DNA of 64,000 bases from Geobacillus subterraneus. Its GTDB lineage: Bacteria > Bacillota > Bacilli > Bacillales > Anoxybacillaceae. The position numbers were made by a program, and so were the translations under genes. Each line of letters opens with the position of its first letter. The first letter of the stretch is position 1. The stretch covers positions 2,108,001 through 2,172,000 of the forward strand of contig NZ_CP014342.1 of NCBI RefSeq assembly GCF_001618685.1, read 5' to 3'. The notes below the pieces were generated by a model that saw nothing but the letters and a program-made list of their open reading frames with translations, was not told the origin of the DNA and did no database searches. Of the stretch, positions 10,564-19,935 are shown in pieces.

Positions 10564-11646
10564 CTACACATTTCGTTTGAGCCGATAAACGTACGCCAAA
10601 ACTTCCGCCACCGCTTTAAAAAACGCCTCCGGAATCATATCGCCGACCTCCGCCTGCCGATAAAGCGCCTGAGCGAGCAGACGGTTCTCAACGGTGACGA
10701 CACCGTTGGCTTTGGCGATTTCCTTAATTCTTAAGGCGACATAGTCCGCCCCTTTCGCCACAACGAGCGGCGCTTCCATTTTTCCGTCTTCATACTTGAG
10801 CGCGACCGCATAATGGGTCGGGTTCGTAATGACAACATCTGCGTTCGGCACTTCTTGCATCATCCGTTTCATCGCCATTTCCCGCTGTTTCTGTTTGATG
10901 CGCGACTTGATGAGCGGGTCGCCTTCCGTCTTTTTGTACTCATCTTTAATGTCCTGCTTCGACATGCGAATGTTTTTCTCAAATTCAAACCGCTGGTACA
11001 AATAATCAAACAACGCTAAAAATAAGAGCGCCGCCGCGGCATACAGCCCCATTTTCACCGTCAAACCGCCAATGACCGCGAGCATGGCACCCGGCGGTTT
11101 GGAGGCAAGCGCCATGAGTTCGTTTCGTCCGGAAAGCAGCAGCGCAAAGACAATTGCGCCGATGATGCCGGCTTTGAGCACTGATTTCAACAATTCGACA
11201 ATGGCGCGCAGCGAAAAAAGCCGCTTCATTCCTTGCACCGGATTGAGCCGGTTCCAGTCCATTTTCAGCGGTTCAACAGTAAAAAGAGCGCCGATTTGCA
11301 AAAAGTTGGCCAGCCCGGCCGCCAGCACGGCAGCGGCAAAAAACGGAGCCAAAAGGAGCGCCGCATGGCGGAGCCAGTCAAGAAACAGCAGGTGAAGCGA
11401 ATCGATCGTCAACGGAACGGACGCATAATCGGACAGCGCGCGGGCGAACAGGCGCAGCAAGCCATCGCGTTCGTACTCCCCCGCCAAAGACAAGGTGAGA
11501 AACGTTGCAAGCAAGACGGCGGCGGCAACTGCGTCACCGCTTTTCGCCACCTGCCCTTTTTCCCGTACTTCTTGCCGTTTGCGCGGCGTCGCCTTTTCCG
11601 TTTTTTCTCCCGCAAAAAATTGCAAATCAAGCCGCCAGCGGCCCAT
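10564..11646 (-). CDS. flhB: Flagellar export switch protein FlhB
   Basis: 360 aa, starting at MGRWRLDLQFF with GGGAGG upstream. LQFFAGEKTEKATPRKR is the classic FlhB N-terminus. Four membrane helices lie between about 38 and 215. The cytoplasmic domain contains the autocleavage motif NPTH at 275-278. Cleavage there and interaction with FliK switch export from rod/hook to filament substrates. Its C-terminal piece is closely mirrored by the separate small gene at 36231-36518. Confidence 0.98.
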   Translation of the reverse strand: MGRWRLDLQFFAGEKTEKATPRKRQEVREKGQVAKSGDAVAAAVLLATFLTLSLAGEYERDGLLRLFARALSDYASVPLTIDSLHLLFLDWLRHAALLLAPFFAAAVLAAGLANFLQIGALFTVEPLKMDWNRLNPVQGMKRLFSLRAIVELLKSVLKAGIIGAIVFALLLSGRNELMALASKPPGAMLAVIGGLTVKMGLYAAAALLFLALFDYLYQRFEFEKNIRMSKQDIKDEYKKTEGDPLIKSRIKQKQREMAMKRMMQEVPNADVVITNPTHYAVALKYEDGKMEAPLVVAKGADYVALRIKEIAKANGVVTVENRLLAQALYRQAEVGDMIPEAFFKAVAEVLAYVYRLKRNV

Positions 11647-11647
11647 C

Positions 11648-12421
11648 TTACGCGCCTCCCAACAACCGCATAAACTCGCGCAGCGACGCAAACATGAGCT
11701 GAAACAGTTCACGGGCGGAAAGCAAAATTCCGCCGATCGCTGCAAACAGGAGCAAAAACGCCGCCGCCGTCTTCAGGGAAAAACCGACGGCAAAAATGTT
11801 CATTTGCGGCACGGCGCGGGCGATGATGCCAAGCGCCACATCGACTAAAAAGAGCGCTCCGACAAGCGGGGCGGCCATTTGCACGGCGATGGCAAACATC
11901 GCAGCGAACGCGCGAACCGCATACTCGACCGCCCGCCCGTCGGCAATATGCGGCCATCCGTCGAGCGGCAGCCAGCGATAGCTGTAAAACATGCCATCCA
12001 GCAACAGATGGTGACCGTCAAGCGCCAGCAACAACAAAAGCGCCAGCGAGTGAAGGTATTGGCCTAAGAGCGGGCTTTGCGCCCCGGTTTGCGGATCAAT
12101 GACATTGGCGATGGCAAACCCGATTTGAAAGTCAATCAACCCGCCGGCCATTTGCACCGCCGCCATAACGGTCGCCGCGATCAGTCCAAGCGCCAGTCCG
12201 ACGAGCACCTCTTTAAAGATCAGCAGCATATACACATCATTTAATGGCAGCGTCGGTTTGGGCACCGCCAAAAACAACAGCCAGCTGAAAAAAAACGCCA
12301 ACCCGATTTTATACGAAGCCGGCACCGTCCGATACGAAAAGAGCGGCATCGCAGCAAAAAACGAAGCGGTGCGGGCGAAAATAAGCAAAAACGCCGGAAA
12401 GTGAGTCCATAATTGTTCCAT
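11648..12421 (-). CDS. fliR: Flagellar export channel protein FliR
   Basis: 257 aa, very hydrophobic, about six predicted membrane segments, with family features ARTASFFAAMPLFSYR near the start and the QMAGGLIDFQIGFAIANVIDP block. FliR joins FliP and FliQ in the helical export channel. It lies between fliQ and flhB in the conserved fliP-fliQ-fliR-flhB-flhA order. Confidence 0.97.
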   Translation of the reverse strand: MEQLWTHFPAFLLIFARTASFFAAMPLFSYRTVPASYKIGLAFFFSWLLFLAVPKPTLPLNDVYMLLIFKEVLVGLALGLIAATVMAAVQMAGGLIDFQIGFAIANVIDPQTGAQSPLLGQYLHSLALLLLLALDGHHLLLDGMFYSYRWLPLDGWPHIADGRAVEYAVRAFAAMFAIAVQMAAPLVGALFLVDVALGIIARAVPQMNIFAVGFSLKTAAAFLLLFAAIGGILLSARELFQLMFASLREFMRLLGGA

Positions 12422-12427
12422 GATCGA

Positions 12428-12697
12428 TCAGCCTATAAAGGAAGCCAAATTGTTGAAAATATCATGGGCGTACGACACCATTTTCGAGAGCATCCACGGC
12501 CCGAACAACACAAACCCGAGCAGGACAGCGACAATTTTCGGCACAAAGGCGAGCGTCTGCTCCTGAATTTGCGTCGCCGCCTGGAAAATGCTGACGACAA
12601 GCCCGACAACAAGCGACAGCAACAAGAGCGGGCCGCAGACAATCAACACGATATAAACACCTTGCTCAGCAAGGCGAATGACCAAATCGGCACTCAT
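12428..12697 (-). CDS. fliQ: Flagellar export channel protein FliQ
   Basis: 89 aa starting at MSADLVIRLAEQG with AGGTGG upstream, the same length as B. subtilis FliQ. Two membrane helices flank a polar loop (AATQIQEQTLAFVPK). It is a small subunit of the FliPQR export channel. The six-base spacing to fliR is tight. Confidence 0.97.
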   Translation of the reverse strand: MSADLVIRLAEQGVYIVLIVCGPLLLLSLVVGLVVSIFQAATQIQEQTLAFVPKIVAVLLGFVLFGPWMLSKMVSYAHDIFNNLASFIG

Positions 12698-12712
12698 GGA
12701 CGCCACCTATCT

Positions 12713-13381
12713 TTATTGAAAACTTTGCAGCAATGATTTGACGACTAAGTGCCAGCCGTCAACAAGAACAAACAACAAAATTTTAAACGGCAGCGAAATC
12801 ATCACCGGCGGCAGCATCATCATTCCCATCGACATTAAGACGCTGGCGACGATCATGTCGATGACTAAAAACGGAATAAAAATCATAAAGCCCATTTGAA
12901 ACGCCGTCTTCAGCTCGCTAATCGCAAACGCCGGAACGAGCGCGGTGAGCGGGATGTCGTCGACCGTTTTTGGCGGTTCGGCGCCGCTGTATGATAAAAA
13001 GAGCGCTAAATCCTGCTGCCTTGTATGCTTGCTCATAAACTGCTTGAGCGGAACAGCAGCGCGTTCGTATGCCTCATCCAAATCAATTTTTTCAGCGAAC
13101 AGCGGCTGCAGCGCCTGGTCATTGATGTCTTTCCATGTCGGCGCCATAATGAAAAACGTTAAAAACAATGCCAACCCAATCAACACTTGGTTTGGCGGCA
13201 TTTGCTGCGTGCCGAGCGACGTGCGCACGAACGACAAAACGATAACGATGCGCGTAAAACAAGTCATCATAATTAAAATGCCGGGAGCAATCGACAAAAC
13301 GGTGAGCAACAGCAGCAATTTCACCGATGTCGACACATGCTCGGGAGCCATGGAATTAAACATATGGACAAATTCATTCAT
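12713..13381 (-). CDS. fliP: Flagellar export channel protein FliP
   Basis: 222 aa with four membrane helices and the FliP signatures MMTCFTRIVIVLSFVR, LGTQQMPPNQVLIGLALFLT and FQMGFMIFIPFLVIDMI. It forms the pentameric core of the export channel. Its start overlaps the end of fliO by eight bases, which suggests coupled translation with its assembly partner. Confidence 0.98.
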   Translation of the reverse strand: MNEFVHMFNSMAPEHVSTSVKLLLLLTVLSIAPGILIMMTCFTRIVIVLSFVRTSLGTQQMPPNQVLIGLALFLTFFIMAPTWKDINDQALQPLFAEKIDLDEAYERAAVPLKQFMSKHTRQQDLALFLSYSGAEPPKTVDDIPLTALVPAFAISELKTAFQMGFMIFIPFLVIDMIVASVLMSMGMMMLPPVMISLPFKILLFVLVDGWHLVVKSLLQSFQ

Positions 13382-14030
13382 CGCCGGCCGTTCCTTCCTC
13401 TTTCAGCCGACTAAGCCATTCGTTTCGCTTTTCGGCCATTTGTTTCATTTCCTCGGCAAACAGCACCGAAAATGGAAGAGATGAGTTGCCTTTCGATCTT
13501 GATTTTGTCGCCCAATATTCGCGAAGCCGGGAGCCGAATCGGCTGAAATCAGCCATTCGTTCAAGCCGTTCATTATGCTGCGCGAGCAGTTCGTTCATTT
13601 CATTTTCGTCGCTAATTTCCCGCAATAGTTGAATCGAATCGCCGACGCCGATCACAAGCAACCGGTTGCCGACTTTAATGAGCTGGACGGAACGATTCGA
13701 TCCGACGCTCGTCCCACCAAGGTGTTCGATGACACCTTTTTGACCGGGGCCAAATGGCTGGCGGCGGGAAAGCCATTTCAGCAGCATATAAAGAAGAATA
13801 AGGACAAAGGCGGTCGCCCCGATGAGCCGGAGCACATCGGAAGCAGAAACGGCATCAACCGATTTGCCGGACGATTGCATCTGTTGCCCGGCCGGCGCCG
13901 ACGGCCCGCACGCATCCGGGTGCTGCAGGCAGTCGGCGACCGTCGGGCTTTGGGCGGCCGATGCCGGCGATGCGCTCAATACGATGGCTGCCATAAACAA
14001 CGCTGCCGCCCATCGCCATATTGACATCAA
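13374..14030 (-). CDS. fliO: Flagellar export assembly protein FliO/FliZ
   Basis: 218 aa. A signal-peptide-like N-terminus (hydrophobic 8-26, ending ASPASAA) is followed by an extracytoplasmic segment with two Cys. A second membrane helix lies near 72-88 and a cytoplasmic FliO-type beta domain (GGTSVGSNRSVQLIKVGNRLLVIGVG) follows. FliO/FliZ assists FliP assembly. It is called fliZ in B. subtilis and has the same position between cheY and fliP. Confidence 0.92.
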   Translation of the reverse strand: MMSIWRWAAALFMAAIVLSASPASAAQSPTVADCLQHPDACGPSAPAGQQMQSSGKSVDAVSASDVLRLIGATAFVLILLYMLLKWLSRRQPFGPGQKGVIEHLGGTSVGSNRSVQLIKVGNRLLVIGVGDSIQLLREISDENEMNELLAQHNERLERMADFSRFGSRLREYWATKSRSKGNSSLPFSVLFAEEMKQMAEKRNEWLSRLKEEGTAGDE

Positions 14031-14050
14031 TACGCTCCTCCTCTTATCGC

Positions 14051-14410
14051 TTATCCGATCGTTTTGTTAATCGCTTCAATGACGCGGTCCGCCTGAAACG
14101 GCTTGACAACGAAATCTTTCGCCCCCGCTTGGATGGCGTCAATCACCATCGCCTGCTGCCCCATCGCTGAGCACATAATGACTTTGGCGTTGCTGTCGAT
14201 TTTTTTGATTTCTTTCAACGCTGTAATCCCGTCCATCTCCGGCATCGTAATGTCCATCGTCACAATGTCAGGGCGCGTCTCTTTATATTTTTCGATCGCC
14301 TGCCGACCGTCGGCCGCTTCGGCAACGACCTCATGCCCATTTTTGGTCAAAATGTCTTTAATCATCATCCGCATAAACGCAGCATCATCGACTACCAGTA
14401 TTCTAGCCAT
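14051..14410 (-). CDS. cheY: Chemotaxis response regulator CheY
   Basis: 119 aa, a single receiver domain. The acidic pocket (VVDDAAFMR), phospho-acceptor Asp53 (TMDITMPEMDG), the Thr/Ser position (CSAMGQ) and Lys (FVVKPF) are all present. CheY-P binds the flagellar switch; in B. subtilis it promotes counter-clockwise rotation. It is encoded right after fliY, whose product dephosphorylates it. Confidence 0.97.
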   Translation of the reverse strand: MARILVVDDAAFMRMMIKDILTKNGHEVVAEAADGRQAIEKYKETRPDIVTMDITMPEMDGITALKEIKKIDSNAKVIMCSAMGQQAMVIDAIQAGAKDFVVKPFQADRVIEAINKTIG

Positions 14411-14435
14411 GTCCCCCTACCTCCTGTATTGCCTA

Positions 14436-15623
14436 TTATTTTAGCCGTTTTAGCCGATCGCTTTGGCTGACAATGTCGGTGATTCGGACGCCGAAGTTTT
14501 CGTCGATCACGACGACTTCGCCTTTCGCGATCAGCTTGTTGTTGACAAAAATATCGACTGGTTCACCGGCCAGCTTGTCGAGCTCAATGATCGATCCGGC
14601 CGACAGCTGCAAAATTTCCTGCACCGAGCGCCTCGTCCGTCCAAGTTCGACCGTCACTTGCAGCGGCACATCAAACAACAGCTCTAAATTGCGCGCCTCC
14701 GTCGCGGCAAGCGGCGGATCGTCGAGCTCCGCAAAATCAGCCGCTTGAATATGCCGCTCAGCCATCCTTGTTTCTTCCTTAGAACGTCCGACCGGTTCAT
14801 TTGTGAAGCGGCCCGCCGCCGGGGAGGAAGGCATGCCGCCCCCCACGCGGGCGTAAGCAGGCGCCGGTTGTGGCTCTTCGAGCGGCACCGCGCCCGCGGG
14901 CGATGGTTCAAGTTTATTCTCCTGGATTTCCGCCGCTCCGGCCGCCTCAGCCGGCGAACCGAGCAAATGGGAGACGAGCTCTTTGGCGAAATCAATCGGC
15001 AACAGCTGCATAATGTTCGAGTCAATTAAAGCCCCGATTTTCAGCCGGAATGACACTTTAATGAACAAGTCCTCGTCCGGTAAATATTCCAATCCTTTTC
15101 CTTCAGCCAAATCGAGAAGATGGAGCGTCGGTGGAGAAATATCCACCCGTTTCCCAAAAACAGTTGACATCGACGTCGCTGCTGAGCCCATCATTTGATT
15201 CATGGCCTCCTGGACTGCGCTCAGCTGAATCTCGCCCAGCGAACTGTCGGCTGTCGTTCCGTCGCCTCCAAGCATTAAATCCGCAATAATGGCCGCATCT
15301 TGCTGCTTTATAACAAGCAAGTTCGTCCCGAGAAACCCTTCCGTATAATTGACTTGGATGGCAACGTACGGCTGCGGAAACTCATCGGCAACGCTTGTCC
15401 GCTCAATGATAGACACGCTCGGTGTCGTAATTTCCACTTTTTGATTCAACAACATTGACAGCGCCGTCGCTGAACTGCCGAATGAAATATTGCCAATTTC
15501 CCCAAGGGCATCTTGCTCGAGCGGGGTGAAAATATCGTGGAGCGCCGGAACGTGATCGCTATTGTCCATTCCGCGCAATAAAGCATCGATTTCATCTTGC
15601 GACAACATTCCATCATTCATCAT
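14436..15623 (-). CDS. fliY: Flagellar switch protein and CheY-P phosphatase FliY
   Basis: 395 aa. Order: N-terminal CheY-binding motif (LSQDEIDALLRGM); CheC-like phosphatase domain with two E-x2-N sites (EIGNISFGSSATALS and EAMNQMMGSAATSMS); a variable linker (about 210-290); and a FliN-type C-terminal domain (VPLQVTVELGRTRRSVQEIL). It forms the C-ring with FliM and FliG and removes phosphate from CheY-P. It overlaps fliM by 11 bases. Confidence 0.98.
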   Translation of the reverse strand: MMNDGMLSQDEIDALLRGMDNSDHVPALHDIFTPLEQDALGEIGNISFGSSATALSMLLNQKVEITTPSVSIIERTSVADEFPQPYVAIQVNYTEGFLGTNLLVIKQQDAAIIADLMLGGDGTTADSSLGEIQLSAVQEAMNQMMGSAATSMSTVFGKRVDISPPTLHLLDLAEGKGLEYLPDEDLFIKVSFRLKIGALIDSNIMQLLPIDFAKELVSHLLGSPAEAAGAAEIQENKLEPSPAGAVPLEEPQPAPAYARVGGGMPSSPAAGRFTNEPVGRSKEETRMAERHIQAADFAELDDPPLAATEARNLELLFDVPLQVTVELGRTRRSVQEILQLSAGSIIELDKLAGEPVDIFVNNKLIAKGEVVVIDENFGVRITDIVSQSDRLKRLK

Positions 15624-16617
15624 GGCTTTCTTCTCCCCCCTCGATCATCGCTAAAATTTGCACCGCCAGCTTTTTGTTCCGCTTCCCCGGCTGGCCGATA
15701 AATTTTGGGATATGGCCGATTTTGACGACAAGCGGCTCATGAATCGACTGCTCGAGTTCGATGACGTCCCCCACCTCGAGCTGAAGAAATTCACCGACGG
15801 TGACGACCGCTGTGCCAAGCTCGGCGACAATCGGCAATTGGGCCGTGCGGATGCGCCGTTCGATTCGTCCCGCCTCCTCGGGAGAACGCTCTTTTTTTTG
15901 CGCCTGCATCCAGTAATGCACCGACAGCCGCGGCATAATCGGCTCTAAGACGACGTGCGGGATGCAAACGTTCATCATGCCGCGCGCTTCGCCAATCTGC
16001 GTGTTGAGCGAAATGACAACAACTGTGTCGTTCGGTGCGATCATGCGCAAAAATTGCGGATTGACCTCAAAATCAACAAACAACGGATCGATCTCAGCCA
16101 CCGACTCCCATGCATCGCGCCAATGGGCAAACGCTTTGTCAAACAGGCTGGACATGATGCGCGTTTCAATTTCGGTTAGATGATCCACTTTGTCCATGCT
16201 GGCGCCGCGGCCGCCCATCACCCGATCAAGCATGGCATAAGCGATGTTCGGGTTCACCTCAAGCAGCACATGCCCGTCTAGCGGCGGCACTTCAAAAACG
16301 TTAATGATCGTCATCTTTGGAATGGAACGGACGAACTCCTCGTAAGGAATTTGATCAGCCGATGCGACCGAGATTTGCACGTATGTGCGCAACTGAGCGG
16401 AAAAAAATGTTGTCAACAAGCGGGCAAAGTTTTCGTGAATGCGCGTCAAGCTGCGAATTTGGTCTTTGGAAAACCGAAGCGCCCGCCGGAAATCGTATGT
16501 TTTGACGCGCCGCCCTTCCTCTTCCTTTTTAAGTTCTTCCGCGCTCATTTCCCCAGCGGAAAGCGCGGCAAGCAGCGCGTCAATTTCACTTTGCGACAGT
16601 ACTTCCCCGGCTGTCAT
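15613..16617 (-). CDS. fliM: Flagellar switch protein FliM
   Basis: 334 aa. It has an N-terminal CheY-P-binding peptide (LSQSEIDALLAAL), a central CheC-like fold including the GGRGASM region, and a C-terminal FliN-like domain (LEVGDVIELEQSIHEPL). It links FliG to FliY in the C-ring and senses CheY-P. It is immediately downstream of fliL and overlaps fliY. Confidence 0.98.
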   Translation of the reverse strand: MTAGEVLSQSEIDALLAALSAGEMSAEELKKEEEGRRVKTYDFRRALRFSKDQIRSLTRIHENFARLLTTFFSAQLRTYVQISVASADQIPYEEFVRSIPKMTIINVFEVPPLDGHVLLEVNPNIAYAMLDRVMGGRGASMDKVDHLTEIETRIMSSLFDKAFAHWRDAWESVAEIDPLFVDFEVNPQFLRMIAPNDTVVVISLNTQIGEARGMMNVCIPHVVLEPIMPRLSVHYWMQAQKKERSPEEAGRIERRIRTAQLPIVAELGTAVVTVGEFLQLEVGDVIELEQSIHEPLVVKIGHIPKFIGQPGKRNKKLAVQILAMIEGGEESHDE

Positions 16618-16644
16618 GTCACCTTCCCCCCTTTAGATGGCAGG

Positions 16645-17073
16645 CTACTGGAGGATAAAGGAGGTAATGTAGACGTTCTCCACTTTTCCTTCCTGCATCA
16701 ATGCGTTAATGTCTTGCTTGAGCCGCTCTTTCAGCGCCGCCATTCCTTCCTTTCCTTTAAAGTCGGCCGCCTTCATTTCCGAAAGCTGCTCGATGATCGC
16801 ATCTTTAATTTGAAAATCGCGTTTCTCCGCCTCTTCTTTTCCTTTATCGCTGTCGGTCTGGATTTTAAATGATATTTTAATATAGCGACCGTCCGCTAAA
16901 TTCGTCGTCATTTCCGGGATGTCGATCGAGCTTTCAGCAAGTTCATCGGCGCTCGGCGCCTCCTGTTTCCCTGCGTTGGCCATTTTCATCACCGCCACGA
17001 GCGCCGCTGTGCCGGCTAAGGCGATGATCGCCAGCATAATGGCCATCGTTTTGATCACTTTATTCCCTTTCAC
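16645..17073 (-). CDS. fliL: Flagellar basal-body-associated protein FliL
   Basis: 142 aa from a GTG ([10 protein letters not shown]) with GGGGG eight bases upstream; this start lies inside the end of swrD. One N-terminal membrane helix (about 9-29) is followed by an extracytoplasmic FliL domain ([17 protein letters not shown] to the C-terminal [10 protein letters not shown]). It associates with stator units and supports torque. The coding frame extends further upstream, but that part overlaps swrD and looks non-native. Confidence 0.93.
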   Translation of the reverse strand: MKGNKVIKTMAIMLAIIALAGTAALVAVMKMANAGKQEAPSADELAESSIDIPEMTTNLADGRYIKISFKIQTDSDKGKEEAEKRDFQIKDAIIEQLSEMKAADFKGKEGMAALKERLKQDINALMQEGKVENVYITSFILQ

Positions 17074-17284
17074 GATCCAATCCCCCTGCCTCCGGTAAGC
17101 GAAACGCGCCGATTTGCCGGTAAAATTCGCTTGTGAGCGCCACGACTTGTTCGACCGTTTCACGAACGACAAATTTTTTCCCGTTCGTCAGCGTCACGGT
17201 CGTGTCGGGAAACGCCTCAATTTGCTCGATGTAAAGCGCGTTAAGCATAAACCGTTTACCGTTGAGCTTCGTTAACGAAATCAT
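17060..17284 (-). CDS. swrD: Swarming motility protein SwrD (FlbD family)
   Basis: 74 aa, FlbD/YlzI family: [23 protein letters not shown] and the central [19 protein letters not shown] block are typical. In B. subtilis, SwrD increases flagellar motor power, probably by stabilising stators. It lies between flgE and fliL and overlaps the fliL start by 14 bases, in keeping with a stator-related role. Confidence 0.92.
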   Translation of the reverse strand: MISLTKLNGKRFMLNALYIEQIEAFPDTTVTLTNGKKFVVRETVEQVVALTSEFYRQIGAFRLPEAGGLDRERE

Positions 17285-17328
17285 CGGTGAACGGGCGTTA
17301 GGAGTCTGCTAACGCCCTTCCTCCTATT

Positions 17329-18327
17329 CTATTTTTTCAAGTTGACCAACTCTTGCAAAATTTCATCCGACGTTGTAATGATGCGCGTATTCGCCTGGAA
17401 CCCGCGCTGGGCGACAATCATTTCGGTAAATTCTTCAGCAAGGTCGACGTTGGACATTTCTAGCGTGCCGGATCGAACAGAACCAATGCCGGCAACATTG
17501 GCAAAATTCAATATTGGAGCGCCGGAGTTCATTGTCTCTGTATATACACTTCCTCCTGCTTTTTCCAATCCGTCATTATTCGAAAACTTGGCCAACACAA
17601 GCTGCCCGGCCCATCGGAGTGTCCCAAACTGGTCAACATAAGTAATTGAACCATCTTGACCGATATTTATACTTTTTGCCTCTTTCGGTATTTTGATCGG
17701 CTTATATTGAACAGCAACAGATCCGGTTCCTGTTCCACTGCCGGATGGAACAGAAACGTTAATTGTTCCTCCATTGTAAACCGGTGGGTCAGCAGTAAAA
17801 TTAAACTGTGATTGAGCGATATCCTCCGGCGTCGGACTCAGCGTAATGGTCATACTAGTACCTCCTGTCGGAGTGTACGTTACATCTCCGTACGCCGCAA
17901 ATCCAACGACATAATAACCATCGCTGGTCACTAAATAGCCTTCATCATCCAAATAAAAATTCCCTGCTCTCGTATACCGGACATTAGTAAAGCCGGACTG
18001 ATTCACCGATTCCGCCACTTGGAAAAACCCATCTCCCGAAATCGCTAAGTCAAGCACGCGTCCTGTTGTTTGTAAACTCCCCGATGTATGGATAGTGTCG
18101 ATCGCAGCGAGCTGCGAGCCTAAACCGACTTGTTTCGGGTTCGTGCCGCCAAGGCCGCCGCTTGGCCCACTCGCACCAGAGATCGTTTGACTCATTAAAT
18201 CTTTAAAAATGGTTCTTCCTTTTTTAAATCCATACGTGTTGACATTGGCAATGTTGTTGCCGATCACATCCAGCTTCGTTTGGAAATTGCGCATGGCGCC
18301 AATACCGGAATACATGGAACGAAGCAC
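17329..18327 (-). CDS. flgE: Flagellar hook protein FlgE
   Basis: 332 aa, from a GTG (read MLRSMYSGIGAM) with GGGGAGGGG upstream. The N-terminal rod/hook motif NIANVNTYGFKKGRTIFKD and C-terminal NVDLAEEFTEMIVAQRGFQAN are conserved. The middle (about residues 100-260) is variable and visibly more AT-rich than the neighbouring genes. It is longer than the 264-aa B. subtilis hook protein (formerly called FlgG), so the surface domain is expanded. It polymerises under the FlgD cap and its length is set by FliK. Confidence 0.95.
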   Translation of the reverse strand: MLRSMYSGIGAMRNFQTKLDVIGNNIANVNTYGFKKGRTIFKDLMSQTISGASGPSGGLGGTNPKQVGLGSQLAAIDTIHTSGSLQTTGRVLDLAISGDGFFQVAESVNQSGFTNVRYTRAGNFYLDDEGYLVTSDGYYVVGFAAYGDVTYTPTGGTSMTITLSPTPEDIAQSQFNFTADPPVYNGGTINVSVPSGSGTGTGSVAVQYKPIKIPKEAKSINIGQDGSITYVDQFGTLRWAGQLVLAKFSNNDGLEKAGGSVYTETMNSGAPILNFANVAGIGSVRSGTLEMSNVDLAEEFTEMIVAQRGFQANTRIITTSDEILQELVNLKK

Positions 18328-18343
18328 CGGTTTCCCCTCCCCT

Positions 18344-18772
18344 TCATCCTTTTTGTTCGACTCTTGTGACTGCATCAGCAGCGATCGTCGTTCCGTTATT
18401 CAGCTCGAGGACAATTTGTCCATCTTGTTGCACGACTGATTGAACGACCGCGCTCATTGTTGAATCATCCTCTTGCCAATATACCGTTTTACCGATCCAC
18501 TCGCTGTAGCGCAAAAGCGCGTCGCGTCCGCTTGTCTGCATCCATTGTTGCATGAGATCGGCGATGTTCATCATTTGCTCGAGAGACGAAAAACTCGCCA
18601 TTTGTGCGATAAAGTCTTTATCTTCCAACGGATTGAGCGGATCTTGATTTTGTAGCTGGGCGAGCAAAATCTTTAGAAAGTCATCTTTCCCTAAAATGCG
18701 ATCGCCCGTTTTCCGTTCCGGCTGGGCAGCGTTGGCCAGCCATAAATTTGAATCAATTGTGTTTGTTGCCAT
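18344..18772 (-). CDS. flgD: Hook-capping protein FlgD
   Basis: 142 aa starting [11 protein letters not shown] with AGGGGG six bases upstream. It carries the FlgD N-terminal signature [22 protein letters not shown] followed by [14 protein letters not shown], plus a short C-terminal Tudor-like part. It caps the growing hook so that FlgE subunits can polymerise. It sits between fliK and flgE, all hook genes. Confidence 0.95.
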   Translation of the reverse strand: MATNTIDSNLWLANAAQPERKTGDRILGKDDFLKILLAQLQNQDPLNPLEDKDFIAQMASFSSLEQMMNIADLMQQWMQTSGRDALLRYSEWIGKTVYWQEDDSTMSAVVQSVVQQDGQIVLELNNGTTIAADAVTRVEQKG

Positions 18773-18783
18773 CCTCAATCCCC

Positions 18784-19935
18784 CTATGCATCCGCCTCAA
18801 TCCCGTCTAACGCAAACGGGGAAGAAGGCGATGATTCCTGCTTTTGTTCCTGCTGTGACTCGCCATGTTGACGGCCGCCTTGGCGCTTCTCGGAATGCGG
18901 CGGCATGGCAGGACCTTCAAAATCGGTCCAAACCGTCCATTTTTCGACGGTAATGTGGCTCGCATCGAGCAACTGGGCGAGCTGCGGCAGATGGGCATGA
19001 AGCAACTCTTTTACGGCGTCATTTGACACAAGCAGTTTGGCGGCGAGCTTCCCGCCTTCGTGCACCATTTTCACGGTAACCGTCCCGAGATGTTCCGGGT
19101 GGAGGCGGATGACGAGCTGCGTTGCACCATTTGGCAGCTTCATCCACCGCCCCAACCGCAAGGCGCGGGCGACTTGGTTAATCAGAGAACTGCCGTTATC
19201 GGCTTCTGTTCTGCTTGTCTGACTGTCCAAACTAGCGTCAACAGACAACAGTGAGGCCATATTTGCTGAAAAAGCCGTATGGCCATCTGGCTGGAAACGA
19301 TTCTCTCTATGCCACCCATGACGAACCTCATATTCCGCCGGCTGAACCCGCAACGAAAAGAAAGATTCGACCGATGCGTTTTTGCCGTTTAACTTTCTCC
19401 CCTCTTCACGGATATTCCCATCTGGCCACCTGTTTCCCAGTCCGGCACCAGTCAATTCGCTCTGACTATGAGCGGCTTGGAACAAACGTTGAGTCGTAGA
19501 AACTTGTGTGTTTTCAACTCTCTCACCAGCCAATTGGGTTTCTCTATGATCAAACGGCAGCAGCGGGTTTCTTATGTTCCTGCCGTTTGCGTCCGCGGCG
19601 ACGAAAGAAGCATGATTTCCGCTTTCCCCATCGACTGCTGCCGGCAGCTGATCATGGCTCCCTTGCGCCACGCTTTGAGCGGAAAAGCTTCCTTCCGCCT
19701 GCATGGCTATAACAGGTAGCCAAGCTAGTTCCGCCTGCTCATCCGTTTTTCTCGTTTTATTTTCTGACAAAGATGGCGGTTGAGCCGCCTCTGTTTCAAC
19801 TGAATCTGTCTCGGTCTGCCTGCGCGCAAGCAGCGCCGCGAACGCGCCGGTTGTCCCTGTTTCCTTTTTTGACATCGCCGGTGTCATTTCAACGCCTGTA
19901 GAGCGCAACAAGCTTGCTGCGATCACCGCTTTCAT
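18784..19935 (-). CDS. fliK: Hook-length control protein FliK
   Basis: 383 aa, starting [12 protein letters not shown] with AGGAGG upstream. The long N-terminal and central region is low in conservation and polar, as expected for a molecular ruler. The C-terminal Flg_hook domain (about 252-336) contains [18 protein letters not shown] and is followed by a Gln/Ser-rich tail. It measures the hook and triggers the FlhB specificity switch. The start overlaps the stop of the preceding gene (ATGA). Confidence 0.92.
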   Translation of the reverse strand: MKAVIAASLLRSTGVEMTPAMSKKETGTTGAFAALLARRQTETDSVETEAAQPPSLSENKTRKTDEQAELAWLPVIAMQAEGSFSAQSVAQGSHDQLPAAVDGESGNHASFVAADANGRNIRNPLLPFDHRETQLAGERVENTQVSTTQRLFQAAHSQSELTGAGLGNRWPDGNIREEGRKLNGKNASVESFFSLRVQPAEYEVRHGWHRENRFQPDGHTAFSANMASLLSVDASLDSQTSRTEADNGSSLINQVARALRLGRWMKLPNGATQLVIRLHPEHLGTVTVKMVHEGGKLAAKLLVSNDAVKELLHAHLPQLAQLLDASHITVEKWTVWTDFEGPAMPPHSEKRQGGRQHGESQQEQKQESSPSSPFALDGIEADA

